From Symsagittifera roscoffensis (Eukaryota; Xenacoelomorpha; Acoela; Convolutidae): a stretch of 64,000 nt of DNA. The stretch lies in the NCBI RefSeq assembly GCF_963678635.1, contig NC_087071.1, positions 39,945,797 to 40,009,796 of the forward strand. The letters run 5' to 3'. Below, piece by piece: positions 35,641 to 47,204 of this stretch. Both the position numbers and the translations under genes were made by a program. Positions within the stretch are counted from its first letter, which is position 1; the number at the start of each line of letters is the position of its first letter. A model generated the notes under the pieces. The model did no database searches. It was not told the origin of the DNA and saw nothing but the letters and a program-made list of their open reading frames with translations.

Positions 35641-37440
35641 AATTGGGAAGTTGATCACGTTTTTTGTGACCTTTACTTTTTGTTGTTCAAAAACGGAGTT
35701 CGTCTTCAATTTAACTAAAAGGAATGAAATTAACCCAAATTCAAAAACGGAACAGGAAAAATCTGAGGTTCCATATTTTTTTGAAAAAGAAAACAAAAAA
35801 AATCAGGAACGGACTATTCCAGGAACAGCCGCTACCATGTATTGATTTGATCCAGAAGTTTCGACTTTGAGGACTTACTAGGGGAAAAGATCAGGCAGCT
35901 CCGACCGAGATATAGACAAGGAACAGTGCTGCCATAACGGTTTGACCGGAAGGGGAACATTACATGAAGAATGAAGAAAAAAAGACAATTGTGCAGACAG
36001 ACATTGAGCCCTACTAACGTCTTGCAAATCGCAAAAGTGAGAAAACGAGGAGAACTAAAAAAATGGAATCACTGGGAGACTTCCGAATTTCGAAAGAAAT
36101 GACTTAGCCCCTCGCGATTAAACACCGCAATGCATAGCGGGAGATATGTTTAGAGAGAGCCAGTAATTGGGGTGAATGTACAGGTATCAGTTAATTAATG
36201 TCAAAATTGTGAAAACCTATTGAAACTTAAACATCAGAAAATTGTGAACCTTAAAACATCAAGTGTAATAATTGCAAGTGCGGAGAGAACTTCACTGAAC
36301 ACTGAAAAAGTGACAGTCAAACAGATGACTGGAGCGTATGAGTTTTCGTAACCTAAGACAAATCTCGTTCGGAGGTTTAAAAAACAGGGTGAAGGTTATT
36401 TTGGGGTGCTCGCTGTCAGAGATAGTTTGAAAAAACAACAGGAAAATAGAAAGTATTTAGAAATCAGTAAGCGCCAGTCAGTAAGCGACATCAGTAACCT
36501 GTTAAGACGTTTAATTGATTAAGCTAGTCCAGTCCTTTTGAAAACCAGAGGTCAACTCTTGGTCAAGGCCAAAAATTAGAGCCAGAAGACACATAATATT
36601 TTCTTCAGCCCGACAAAAGATATTATCAAAATTAATGGTTGTCTTTTTGTGGGTAAAGAATCGGAGGGCTGGACAGCCTACGGCGCAGAAATCGATATCA
36701 TGTAAGGTGCATAACGGGACATCCCAAGGAAGCTTGTTTTGCCGGCCTTTGGAATTGAGAAACGAAAGAAACCAAGCTCTAGAACGGTTAAAAAAGTGTG
36801 AATTGGTGATCTTGAGACAACGCTACTTTGATCACAATTTCATTGTAAAAATATTGAATTTTCATCTGAGAGATTCAAGGAGTTGATCGAGAGAAGAGGG
36901 TTCCTCAAAAAATGTGAAGTTAGAACTTAATACCAAAAGAACTGTTAGGACCGATTCAAGTAAAACAGAAAATAGTCCCGATGCATGTATTGGCCTAGGT
37001 GGAGGAAACACTGAATGATTTGCTAAAAGAACGGAAAATTGTGTTTTCGTACAGGTTTGTGTTTTTGTAAATGGGGTTTTTGTGTTTTTTTTTACTTAGT
37101 GTTGACAATTAGTGAAATTACCTCAGACTCGGATTTGTTCTTAATCATCATCATCATGTAAACCTATTCACAGATGTCATTTAGTGTCAAGACTAGTCTA
37201 CAAAAAAACTCAAAAAATTGGGAGGAAATCATCACAATTACAAGTTTAAATTGAAGTTATACGGTTTTGGCGATATGCCAATGATTTCGAACGAGTTACG
37301 ACTTCAAGGTTTAGTCATACACCTGGTGAACATGTGTGCCTCGATGACATTTTACATTGTCACCCGGGGATAAGAAACGTCCTTACACGAATAAACGATC
37401 ACAACGCCGCAATCAAACGGAGTAGATGTACCTTTTTCGC
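35641..37440 (+). other. Possible decayed coding region, family unknown
   Basis: The plus strand is purine-rich, with coding-like stretches in shifting frames, for example one at about 36360-36520 reading RFKKQGEGYFGVLAVRDSLK and one near 36640 reading INGCLFVGKESEGWTAYGAE. No stretch is long and none is recognised. It could be a decayed gene or transposon protein, or simply skewed composition. Confidence 0.2.
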
Positions 37441-37490
37441 AAAATAAATTATGTGGTTCTCATTTAAATTCTCATTTAAACAAGACTGCT

Positions 37491-37952
37491 CGTATCAGGG
37501 CGAAGCCCTGGATGTTCCGACTGCCTTTAAGGTTTAAGGAGCAGAAGTAATAACATTAAAAAATAAAATGTAAAAAAAAAATGAAATTTTTTTTTCTAAA
37601 ATTTGAAATTTTTATGAAAATCATCCCCCCATACGCCATATTAAGTACAAAAATATAGATTTCGCTCCTAGTAACAAATCAATTATGGCAAATAAGCTTC
37701 GTTCAACCAATTTGGAACGATTTATAAGACGGATTAAATCTCCGCTTACGCGTTATTAGCGCGAATTATATCGCGCGTTAATTGTCCCAAATTGGTCAAA
37801 ATGGCAATCTTTAAACCCTCATAACTTTACGAAAAATGATAACAGGTGAAATATCTTTTCAAATTTAAGCTCAGGACAACAATACCTTTTGATTGATATT
37901 TAAAAAATTCCGTCAAAAATGGCTAGTTAAAAAGTCAAAATTTGTCTGAGGA
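37491..37952 (+). repeat. Left TIR (about 462 bp)
   Basis: Runs from CAAGACTGCTCG to TTTGTCTGAGG. Includes the block AAGACGGATTAAATCTCCGC and the GCGCGAATTATATCGCGC hairpin, both also present in each unit of the 4.0-13.8 kb array. Confidence 0.85.
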
Positions 37953-37980
37953 AATCAGTATCAGAACTCCTAGCATTACT

Positions 37981-38173
37981 TGGCCAAACTGTGCACTGGA
38001 TAGGAGCACAATTTTTTTACTGTGAAATCCTGGATTCCAGGGCCAAGTCATTAATCATGGTAAAAATAAATCCTGTTCCGGAACAATCAAAGATCAAGAA
38101 AGAACAAAATAGAAACAAAGGGAACCCCCATGTTGCGGAATCCGCTTACAATTCACAAAAAGCAAAGTTTGGC
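37981..38173. mobile_element. Short inverted-repeat (MITE-like) element nested in the long-TIR element
   Basis: Starts GGCCAAACTGTGC and ends AAGTTTGGCC. About 75% similar over its length to the copy at 57455-57648; shared words are CCTGGATTCCA, GGAACAATCAAAGA, AACAAAGGGA and GCGGAATCCGCTTACAAT. It sits exactly between the two long TIRs, so the long-TIR element either captured it or was its target. Confidence 0.65.
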
Positions 38174-38352
38174 CTCGTTATGAGTGATTAAAAATCTATT
38201 ATTTGATCTAGTTTTCTCAATTTTGGTCTGTTTTTATCAAAATTGCCATCCATATCTTTTCTTTATTTTCAAAGAGCCTTAAGGCCATTTTTGTTCCGAC
38301 TTTCGATACAAAAGTAACGGAATATTTGTGCTCGGGGTGGGTTTTTTTTTTT

Positions 38353-38835
38353 CTTCAGACAAATTTCGACTTTTTAACTAGCCATTTTTGACGGAATTTT
38401 TTTATATCATTCAAAAGCCATTGTTGTCCTGAGCTTAAATTTGAAAAGATATTTCACCTGTGATCATTTTTCGTAAAGTTATGAGGGTTTAAAGATTGCC
38501 TTTTTGGCCATTTTGACCAATTTGGGACAATTAACGCGCGATATAATTCGCACTATTAACGCGTAAGCGGAGATTTAATCCGTCTTATAAATCGTTCCAA
38601 ATTGGTTGAACGAAGCTTATTTGCCATGATTGATTTGTTACAAGGAACAAAATCTATCTTTTTGTACTTTATATGGCGTGTGGGGGGATGATTTTTATAA
38701 AAAATTTCAAATTTTAGAAAAAAAAATTTTCATTTTATTTTATTTCATTTAATTTTTTATGTTATTACTGCTGCTCCATAAACGTTAAAAGGCAGTCGGA
38801 ACATTCAGGGCTTCGCCCTGATACGAGCAGTCTTG
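38353..38835 (-). repeat. Right TIR (about 483 bp)
   Basis: Reverse complement of 37491-37952 with small indels in the homopolymer runs and a modest number of substitutions. Ends CGAGCAGTCTTG. Confidence 0.85.
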
Positions 38836-39169
38836 TTTTCTTTGAATTTTGAAAATTGACTTTTTTCTTGGCAGTATATAATTCTGTTGCCTTGCGTTCA
38901 TTTTTTTTCAATTGTCAGCTGATAATGTTTGGGACTGAACACGGATTACAAAATGCTAGTTCATCAAAGTCATTAATGTTTCCAGTTTCCAAAGATTTAA
39001 AATTTTTCTTCCTAAAGTGGCTTCAATTTTGATAAAATTGTGTTAAAAACAATTGAATGTTGATGCATAACAGTTTGTTAAATGCTAAAAAATGTCCTTT
39101 TCTCAGCAATCTCTGCAGAGGATTGTTTTATGTTTTGAAGAAACTGATTCTAGGTATCTTCTTTTATAG

Positions 39170-41050
39170 GTTCTGTTACAAGGGTCCAACTTTGACGTGC
39201 AAAATTTTGTTCCTGATTATCTGGAAAATTTGCACCGAATTTCGAAGGAGTGTTGTGATAAAGGCAAAGAAACTAAGGATACATTCGCTGAACTCATTAA
39301 ACTGATCGATGAGCTGAATGAGGCATGCTCGGCAGCTAGTGGTGATTATGTCGCAAAAACACAGGCTGCACAGAATAAAAGGGAAGCACTGGAGAAACGA
39401 AATAAGTTCCTTGAAGATTTAAAAAAGCAGGAGGATGAACTGTGCAAACTTTTGAAAGATCAGATGGAAAAAGACCGTTTAAGCTTCGAGCGTGTTCTTG
39501 AATCGGACAGCTCATTGCTTACGAGAACTGTGGCTAGTTGTTTCGAAACGGCTGCAGCGTCAGCTGGAACCATTCCCGTTTTGATTGCCAGTGTTAAATT
39601 TGGCGCAGTAGCTAAAGGCTTGGGAATCGTTGCAAATGCGGTTTCAGCCAGAAAAACTCCAGGCACCATAAAACCGAAACATGGCGACACTCAACAAGTA
39701 AGAAACAAAAAAAACGATGACTGGAAAGAAGAGTACAGATTGCAAGCAGAATTAACCGAACTTGAAAGAGTTACTCGCGAACTGAAAACTGAAGCTGAGA
39801 TTATGGCCGTTCCCAACAAATCGGCAAATCTTAAGAAAAGGTGCGCTTTGAAGGAAGAAGTTCACGAAATCATGAGAAGTCTAAAGAACTACAATGGCAG
39901 CCAGAAAACAACGCTGAAAGAACTCGAGAAATCGTCTTTGGAGTTGGTTGATAAACTCACGAATAGAAATAAAGAACCATCGAGCGCAGAATCTGACCGA
40001 AAGGAGATAGAATATGTAGCATTGCAAATGGAGTGCGCAAATGCACGTATCCAAGCCTTTTTTGCCCACCAAGCGAAACGTGAAACTTTTGTCAGGGCCC
40101 CGAACAGAGATAGGCATGCTGCAAACAGCCAGGGAGCTACAGAAGCACATGCTGATAACTATCGTTACAAGTTAGAAATGGCTAAGTTAACCCTGGAAGG
40201 GTCGAGATCTAGCTTTATACATGCTAATAATTGCATGAGGGAAGCTAATCAGAAAATGGCTGACAATATCGAGGAGCTGGCGAAAATAAGAATCGATGAG
40301 ATCGATTTTGACCAAATCGAAGATCTTCTTGCGAAAACGTTTGGTGCCCTCAGCGAGGTCGAGGACCAGTGGAGATATCTTGTACAATACTTTAGTAAAA
40401 TTGCGACAATCATAAAAACAACAATGCACGAAAACATCAAACAGTTTGTGGAAAACTCTGGAACTTTGCATGAAGTGCTTTCGGGGAAAAATTTGAGTGA
40501 AAAGGATCGGGGCAAATCTCAGACAGTGGTGGAAAATTTGAGTCAAATGCATTGTGACATCATGTTCCGGAGCACAAGTATGGCAAACAAAAGTGCATAT
40601 GTTGTTCATCAATTAGCTTCAATGTACATGGAAGTCTCAAAAAACCATATCATGGGTCCCGTGGCTAAGTTAGGCTCACTTATGGCTCTGGATCCTAAAA
40701 AAGACTTTGCTGCAATTTCAGCAAAGCAAATTCAGTTGAAATTCGACGCCCAGCAAGCATGCAGAAACATCAAAGAAATTGTGATTGACCGAATGGGAGA
40801 TTATACTGGGAAAATAACAAAACGAGCTGATCAAATTGACGAAGAGTTGAAAAAACTACCTCCCAGACCCACCCCACATCCGAAAGTGGAAGCTGCGAGA
40901 AAGGAGGGTATTCGAGAATCGGAGAAGATTCACAGAAGGGAAGTTGATGAGGAGAATGTCCATTATGAAGAAGGTGAAGATCTTTCCCAAAATGCTGAAG
41001 AGTATGACGAAAATGCTGCCTCGTTCCGAAATACTGAAAATTATGTATAA
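39170..41050 (+). CDS. Long helical protein with a hydrophobic segment, function unknown
   Basis: The only long intact frame in the window, about 626 codons, GC-richer than its flanks. It is open from a TAG at 39167 that also forms an acceptor-like TATCTTCTTTTATAG ending at 39169. No in-frame ATG occurs before residue 90 counted from a GTG at 39197, so the start codon is probably in an upstream exon I cannot place. Residue numbers here count from that GTG. Residues 20-100 and 175-275 are charged helices with heptad-like spacing. Residues 107-150 are Ala/Val/Gly-rich and hydrophobic (SLLTRTVASCFETAAASAGT, then GAVAKGLGIVANAV), long enough for a helical hairpin. Residues 383-420 hold ALSEVEDQWRYLVQYFSKIA, and 470-500 hold ASMYMEVSKNHIMGPVAKLG. 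The tail from 580 is acidic. The QW..L..F and YM.VS..HIM..V blocks recall a poorly characterised family I know from fungi, cnidarians and fish. An amphitropic or membrane-inserting helical protein is an inference only. It lies 335 bp right of the long-TIR element. Confidence 0.8.
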   Translation, partial: VLLQGSNFDVQNFVPDYLENLHRISKECCDKGKETKDTFAELIKLIDELNEACSAASGDYVAKTQAAQNKREALEKRNKFLEDLKKQEDELCKLLKDQMEKDRLSFERVLESDSSLLTRTVASCFETAAASAGTIPVLIASVKFGAVAKGLGIVANAVSARKTPGTIKPKHGDTQQVRNKKNDDWKEEYRLQAELTELERVTRELKTEAEIMAVPNKSANLKKRCALKEEVHEIMRSLKNYNGSQKTTLKELEKSSLELVDKLTNRNKEPSSAESDRKEIEYVALQMECANARIQAFFAHQAKRETFVRAPNRDRHAANSQGATEAHADNYRYKLEMAKLTLEGSRSSFIHANNCMREANQKMADNIEELAKIRIDEIDFDQIEDLLAKTFGALSEVEDQWRYLVQYFSKIATIIKTTMHENIKQFVENSGTLHEVLSGKNLSEKDRGKSQTVVENLSQMHCDIMFRSTSMANKSAYVVHQLASMYMEVSKNHIMGPVAKLGSLMALDPKKDFAAISAKQIQLKFDAQQACRNIKEIVIDRMGDYTGKITKRADQIDEELKKLPPRPTPHPKVEAARKEGIRESEKIHRREVDEENVHYEEGEDLSQNAEEYDENAASFRNTENYV

Positions 41051-41059
41051 AAGAGGCAG

Positions 41060-41885
41060 CAAAACTACACTGATTTCTTAGTAGAAAAAAGACTGACAGT
41101 AAATTTTGACAACGAAGATTCCGAGATTCTCATATGCGAGATTCACACAAGTTTTTTACAAATACTCCACGAATACTAGCACACATTTTATAGTATAAAA
41201 TCAAAGAGACTTTTATACTAAAAATAAGACAGGTGTATGATAAAGAGTCAATGAACGCAGTGAAGACACTTATTGAGGTCGTGTGATCTTTCAATCGTTT
41301 TTTTTTTGCAGAATTTTCAGTTTCTGTATAAATTTAAATCAAAATCAATTGCTAAAACAAAAGTTACGAACAAATTTTATTTAAGTAAAAATTATTTTCA
41401 ATTACGAACAAATGAGAGTGACTTTTTGTTCCGGACTTTTTAATGAAAAGAGGGAAAAACTTCTTTTTGCGACCTTTTCAGCTTTTCTTACTTATTGCTT
41501 TTTACTTTGTTTAGAGTCGATAAACGTAATTGAGACTCTTATAAAGGTCGCGATGGTTTTTTGTTTAATAAAAAACTTAAATTTATTCAGGTTCAAATTT
41601 ATTTTCTTGCTGTTTTGTTATTGATTTCTTTCTAAGATCAGTTCCTCCTTTTATTAAAAGGGAGCAAAACTCAACATTCGAGCAGCAAAAACTTAAAGGT
41701 CACAAAAACCTTGAGCGAGCCCTATTTTTAAAACGATTTTTTTTTTCAGACTTCGCAGCAAAAATGATGTTAACCTAGTAATCCAATTGGGTTTCAAAAC
41801 ATAGTTTTCTCGAATTGGGTTATTTTTATAAAAAAAATATCAATCGTAACACCTTCTTTAACTAGAAAGAGCCATGAAACCAAAT
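41060..41885. other. AT-rich region downstream of the long gene
   Basis: No gene recognised. It may contain the 3' UTR of the 39.17-41.05 kb gene; the nearest clear AATAAA-type signal I see is near 41566. Confidence 0.4.
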
Positions 41886-41889
41886 GAAT

Positions 41890-43040
41890 TTAACTGTGAT
41901 CTTTGAAAGTTAAACTTTATTCAAAAACAGTCATTGTTTTTTAACTTGCGTTCATTGATTCTGTTCAACTGTCTGTTGGCTATGTTATTTCTTTTGTATT
42001 CAACATGATTGTATAGTATGTTTCTTAACCAACCAACCAAGCAGGAACCAGTTAATTTTTATTAATTTTATTTTAAAATCTGACTGCGCACTGACAGACC
42101 AATTGCAGTTAGAACTAAACAGGTTTGATCTCAAACGGATCGTTTTTACCAGTTTTTATAGGATTTAATGAGACTTAGAAACGTACCTGCTGAAATCAAA
42201 TGGCGTGAAAAACAAATTGTGTATTCTATGGGAACTATTCCATGATTTTAAAAGCAAGTACCAATTCTCTTTTAATTTTTTTTTTCAAATTGATTTTTGG
42301 AATATTTTAATAAATGCTGTTTACTTTCTGCTCAAATTTTTGTTAAAATGTAGTTGCTCAAAATTTTGATAAACGTAGTTCAAACTCTCATGAAGGTCAC
42401 GAGGGTGAGCTTCTCATTTTTTTTTTCGTTCAGGAAAAACCTGAAAATTTGTTTACTCAATTTTTTTTGCGGTCTCACTTTTGATTTTTTTTGAAGTTCA
42501 ATTCATTTTTTTTCTGTTTAAAAGAAGAAGAAATCTTTATTGTATAGCAAATGAGTCATAAAACTGTGATTGATAAATAAATTTGCAGACGAAAATTAGT
42601 TTTTAGATTTCACATCGAAATAAACATAAGCTATTGATCCAGTCTTTTAAAATTGGGTGTCAGTGTTTTTTCTTTTTACTTTCGTTCATTGATAACTTGT
42701 CAACTGTCTGTTGGCTATGTTCTATTTTTTGTATTGAACATCATGTAAAGTACAGTTTACTAACCAGTCAAGAAACAATTTATTTTTTTTTTCTTACTGT
42801 AAAATCTGAGTACCCACTGTCAGACCACTTGAGTTGGAACTAAACCAATTTTATCGTAAACTGATCGCTTTTACCAGTATTTTAGAGGAGCTAATGAGAT
42901 CTAGAAACAAGAGTAACAAATAGATCAGTATTGCTAAGAAAATACACGAACGTAACGCTGATCATAGATAGTGGGAAAAACAAACCATGCGTTCTACCTG
43001 AAACTATTAGATTTGAAAAGCAAGAACCATTTCTTTTTTG
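41890..43040. repeat. Tandem duplication, two copies of about 400 bp, 725 bp apart
   Basis: Copy A, about 41890-42290, and copy B, about 42615-43040, share TTCATTGATNNTNTTCAACTGTCTGTTGGCTATGTT-type sequence, ACCAACCAAG/ACCAGTCAAG, CACTGNCAGACCA and TTTTTACCAG. Similarity is about 75%, and the 42300-42600 part may be a further diverged section of the same unit. No coding sense. Confidence 0.75.
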
Positions 43041-43449
43041 GTTCAGTTCGTTTGTCCTACTTTGATGAGTTCAGATGTAAATTGTCGATCAATATCCATC
43101 TCGAAAAAATTCAAGATTTCTGGTGACAACTGCCTAGTGAGCTTAGTAAATATATGCGCAGCTAAATTGATTCTTTTTTCACGAAGGGTACTTGGGCGTC
43201 TTCACGTGTAAAACTTTCATGCCCAAAAAACCGTAGAAAAAAAATCTTGCAAAAAATTTATCTTTTGAATGAGGTTTCCTAGCAAGATCTTCTAAGCAGA
43301 AGTATCGCCTTTGAAAGAATCTCCTTATTTGCCAGGTTTTTGCAAGGTAACCTCCCTTGATAGACTAAGTTAAAGGTTATCTCAACTCCCTAGATCACAA
43401 AATAGTGAGCTTTATATTGAGCTCAGTCTACTATCAAGTAGTTTTTGCC

Positions 43450-43990
43450 TTTGCTTAGACTGTACTTGACCTACGTTTTGACTTTCTTGACCAGAACTGG
43501 GTATATTTCGACCTTGTCTGCCCTATGTTTCGACTTCCTCGACCCAAATTGGGTATGTTTCGACTGTGCTCGACTTGTTTTTTGACCGTGCTCGACCCAA
43601 TTTTTGACAGTGCCTGACCTAAGTTTCGATTTTCTCGACACAAATTGTGTACATTTTGACTGTGCTGGACCTTGTTTTCGACTGTCTCGACAAATATTGG
43701 GTACGTTTCGACTTTCTCGAACGAAATTTGCCATGTTTTAGCATTGCCTGTCTTATGTTTCGACCGGACTCGACCTATGTGTCAAGTGTGCCCGACCTAG
43801 GTTTTGACTTTCCGACCGAAATTGGGTATGTTTTGACTGTGCTTGCGTAAGTTTCGTTTTTCTCGACCAATTTGGGTGAGTTTCGTCAATGCTCGACTTA
43901 TGTTTTGACTTTCTCGACCGGTACTGGGTACTTTTTGACTCTGCTCCACCGATGTTTCGACTGTGCTAGACCTATTTTTCGATTTTTTTA
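43450..43990 (+). repeat. CGAC-type degenerate tandem array
   Basis: Units of about 25-45 bp of the form TATGTTTCGACTNTGCTCGACC followed by TA or AAATTGGG. They are T-rich relatives of the arrays at 18708, 56890 and 60674. Open frames on the minus strand (SRKSKHR-like periodic peptides) arise from the repeat. Confidence 0.8.
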
Positions 43991-44459
43991 AAAGAAAATC
44001 AGCAGTATACCTACGTTTGAGGGCCACAAAAATTTTCCAGTAATTTCTTCTCCAAAATAAGTTTAACCAGTTGATAATGACCGGGATGAACTTTGTCTAA
44101 AAATGCATGCTTGAAAACTTATAAGTGATTTTATCCGAACCCAGGTTACAAAATCTGGGTAGACTTTTAGAACAAAATTGAAGTTTGTAAAACTCTAACT
44201 TTCATCGAAGTTTTTGCTTACTCTTTGTGCACAGACAACTGCCTTGCTGAAACTCCTTTAATCAAAATTGGTTTCATTTTTTTCTCAGTGACAGTTTCCT
44301 GAACTAGAGACGATATGCACTCTTTTTTTTTCTCAAAATCTTGCATAGTAACTTTAACAATTCATAGATTTCGTACTGTGAAATAGGTTCCACATAAGCG
44401 TTTTATGCATTCAGTAATTGACCTATACCTAAGTTATTTATCTCAACCTGTAATGCATA
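43991..44459. other. Spacer between array and LINE remnant
   Basis: AT-rich. Could include the 3' end of the minus-strand LINE, but nothing is readable. Confidence 0.35.
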
Positions 44460-45765
44460 CCACAAAACCTCGATAAATTTTTTTCATTTTTCATGATGAT
44501 CAATAAAGGAAAGCGCAGAGTTAATTTTAACATCTAACCACCAGAACGATTGTTTTTCTTCAATGGCTATTCCAGTCATTTTTACATCTGATTTTCTTCT
44601 GCTTTTCTTAGATAGTGTCATTGTTTTTATTTCATCTTCATAGAAGGCCAATTTGTTTTTTTTTGTAAGCAACCGGCTGTTTTTTCAACTCTTTCTGGTG
44701 TCTGTTGGTTAACTCACTGTTTCTGGCTATTGTTTTTTTGACAGTGTCGTTTGCATTTAAAATCAGTTAAATTTTTTCATCTAGTTCAATGTCTTATAAA
44801 TAAATAATGAAAACAAGTAGGCCTAAAATGGGTTTCTCTGGTACTCCGTATTTCAATTTTTTACATTGAGATCCTTTGATTTTAAAGGAACCGTATTGTT
44901 GTCGGTTTTTAGAGAGGTCTTCAGACGGTCCAGAAAAACTCCTACAAAAATTTTATGCGTCTCAGTTCTCGTCTAAAAGCATGTGGTCAAATGTAACAAA
45001 GAAAATTAAGATTCGATGAATATGACTGCTATAAATGACCCGCTCACAAGTTTTAACCTTAACCTGGTAAAAAAAACTGGTCTGAAGTATTTAAGGTCCA
45101 TGTCATTGCCTTCTGAAGAGAGGTTTAGCTTGAGCAACTTCGAAACTGTATTGAAAAATCTTTTCTAAGTTTTCTGTCAAAATTGAGAGAGAAATTGTAC
45201 AGTTTTTTTTCAATCAAGAGTGATTGAGTCCATCTGTACGTAAGTTGAACTTGGTTTATAGCGACTCGATTTTATTCAACTTTTCGTTTTCTGTTATATC
45301 TGCTAAAAAACTTGTAATTTGTTTGCTCTCTGACTCTTACTTATTTTGAAGTATTAAATATCCTTGCCACTTTTTCTCGATCATTTGCCAAAAAAATTTG
45401 TCATTTTCATCAAAAAAGTTTTTCCATGTCATTGATTTTGGTAAATAATGTCAAGTAGTAAAGCACAGATTTTTCTGTTGTTAGGTTCCACTTGTAATTT
45501 GTTTTGATGAAATAAGCTCTTTTCTTCTTGTTCAACAGTGAATGAACCAATTTGGTTTGAGATTCAAATTTTTTTTGGCCTCTGTGGTTCCAGTTCTTGA
45601 ACAGCTTTCGAAAACCTTACTTTCGTTGCTGCATTTTTCATCTCGCCATTTACCCAGTGCTGCTTCGAAACTCTTGTAATTGATGTTTTTTCAGGTGAAT
45701 CAGATTCAAAAATAATTTTGATCTTTTTGTTGATAAAAAAAAAGCTCATCACAATTAGTTTAGTT
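44460..45765 (-). pseudogene. LINE reverse transcriptase remnant (CR1/Jockey-like)
   Basis: On the minus strand the order of RT landmarks is preserved. At 45590-45752 there is a linker-like WVNGEMKNAATK stretch. At about 44840-44880 there is YGVPEKPILGLLVFIIYL, which is the GVPQGS.LGPLLF motif. At about 44750 NANDTV stands where the catalytic (Y/F)ADD box should be. Near 44500-44560 there is a WWLDVKINSALSF stretch corresponding to the LGV.ID..L.F thumb region. There are frequent frameshifts and stops, and the catalytic YADD is altered to NAND, so it is dead. No 5' UTR, endonuclease or tail identified. Confidence 0.65.
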
Positions 45766-47200
45766 AAATTTTATATCAACATCGGATAAACTCTTTCATG
45801 AAATTCTACAAAAAAATGTGATTTCGTTTTATGCCACATTTGGACTATAGAAATAAGTGGTTAAATTCTCATGTTTGTGATGTTACGATTGAATAGATGT
45901 TTTAAAGATGCTTAAATTTTTTATATGGGAAAAAAAGATCTATACACGTCTTGCTGTTTTCAGTTTTACTGATTGCTTGTTTTCCATTTTGTAAAAAAGA
46001 TTGATACTAATTAGTATGCTCTTTAGTTCAAAGAGGTTTTTGTTCCTGCTTTAAACATTAAAATTTTAGTCAGGACAAAATTAATGATGTGTAGTAATCA
46101 TAATAGTATATCTTTCCAATTACTTTGGTGCTTCATATAACGCTATGCAAACAATGTAGTTGAGTCAGACTAAACTTGAAATTCGTCCAGAGTTTTGTGT
46201 ATTAAGCTAATTTTGGCAAAAGTCTTTGCTCAGTATTATTCAATATATACTGTTTTTTATATCTCTGTTCATCTGAAATAGAAAAAAAACTTCAGCAAGA
46301 TGGTTCAGAAATCACGACCTCTCTCATTCGGCCTGATTTCCTATACATCCATTTGTTCTATACGCTGTTCTCGTATCGAATTTTTATCGCTAATTTTGCT
46401 GTTTTAGAAAAAAAGATATTTCATGATTTGACGCTTCTTCGACTCCACTCCTTCGCTGTAGAGGCTCAAAAAGTTCTCATTTGTTTCTCAAGTAACGCAA
46501 AAAAATATATTGTTTTTTTTTTAAATTCGAAGCAAAAAAATCGATGAAAAAAAAGACCATTATTTTGTTATTTACGCGACATCACAAAGCATACAAAAGT
46601 TCACAAGGTTAATCAGTCCATAAGCCCCTTTCCAAGTCACAATTTGGAGCGCTCGCATTATAACAAGCAAAACGAACGGAACTGACAATCTAAGTTCAAT
46701 CTGAATTCGTTTTGACTAAAGACATGACATGAACAAAATAATTTTACCGTTTAATTTGCTTCTGACACATTTGACTATGTTAAATGTTTAAAACAAATTG
46801 TAAAAAGTGGTTAAAAACTCCGTATGTCTTCCAGAGTTTAAGCGAGGAAGCTAAAAACAATCATTTTTTAAGGTTATCAAATTTAATTAGGGCACAGTAT
46901 CAACTCATTTTATCTTTTGTTTTATCATTACCCAAAATTTGTTCAGTTCTTTTAACTGTTTAGAGTTTATGAGTCTACTTGTTGCACAATTTTTTTTTCC
47001 TTGCTGGTGAGGTATCATTCTTGCATCTCTGCTGCTGTTGTTAACTTGACAAAATTGCAATTGATCGCATTTGGTTCCAGTTTTTTGAGATCATTCAAGC
47101 TATTCATTTATAAGTAATTTTTTGTTCCCTTTTCACTACCAACCGCAACTGACGCATTCATCAGCAGTTGCTTTGATCTCCGCGTCAGCTTTTGGCATGC
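45766..47200. other. AT-rich spacer without recognisable genes
   Basis: Short frames only. The left few hundred bases may still be decayed LINE (endonuclease end), but I cannot see domain landmarks there. Confidence 0.45.
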
Positions 47201-47204
47201 TGAT

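Larger units (their letters stand above)
37491..38835. mobile_element. Non-autonomous element with long TIRs
   Basis: CAAGACTGCTCG at 37491 and CGAGCAGTCTTG ending 38835 are exact inverse ends, and the inverted repeat runs inward for about 460-480 bp with high similarity. It looks structurally complete at 1345 bp. It lacks a transposase frame and holds a nested short element (37981-38173). It shares its TIR family with the element at 3753. A target-site duplication is not evident by eye. The class cannot be assigned from the TIRs alone. Confidence 0.85.

Noticed and set aside
39197-39199. GTG as the true start codon of the long gene
   Set aside because: GTG starts are not expected in nuclear genes, and the frame is already open upstream to a good acceptor.
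39881-40612. Minus-strand frames of 88-141 codons inside the long gene
   Set aside because: They are antisense shadows of the plus-strand coding sequence.
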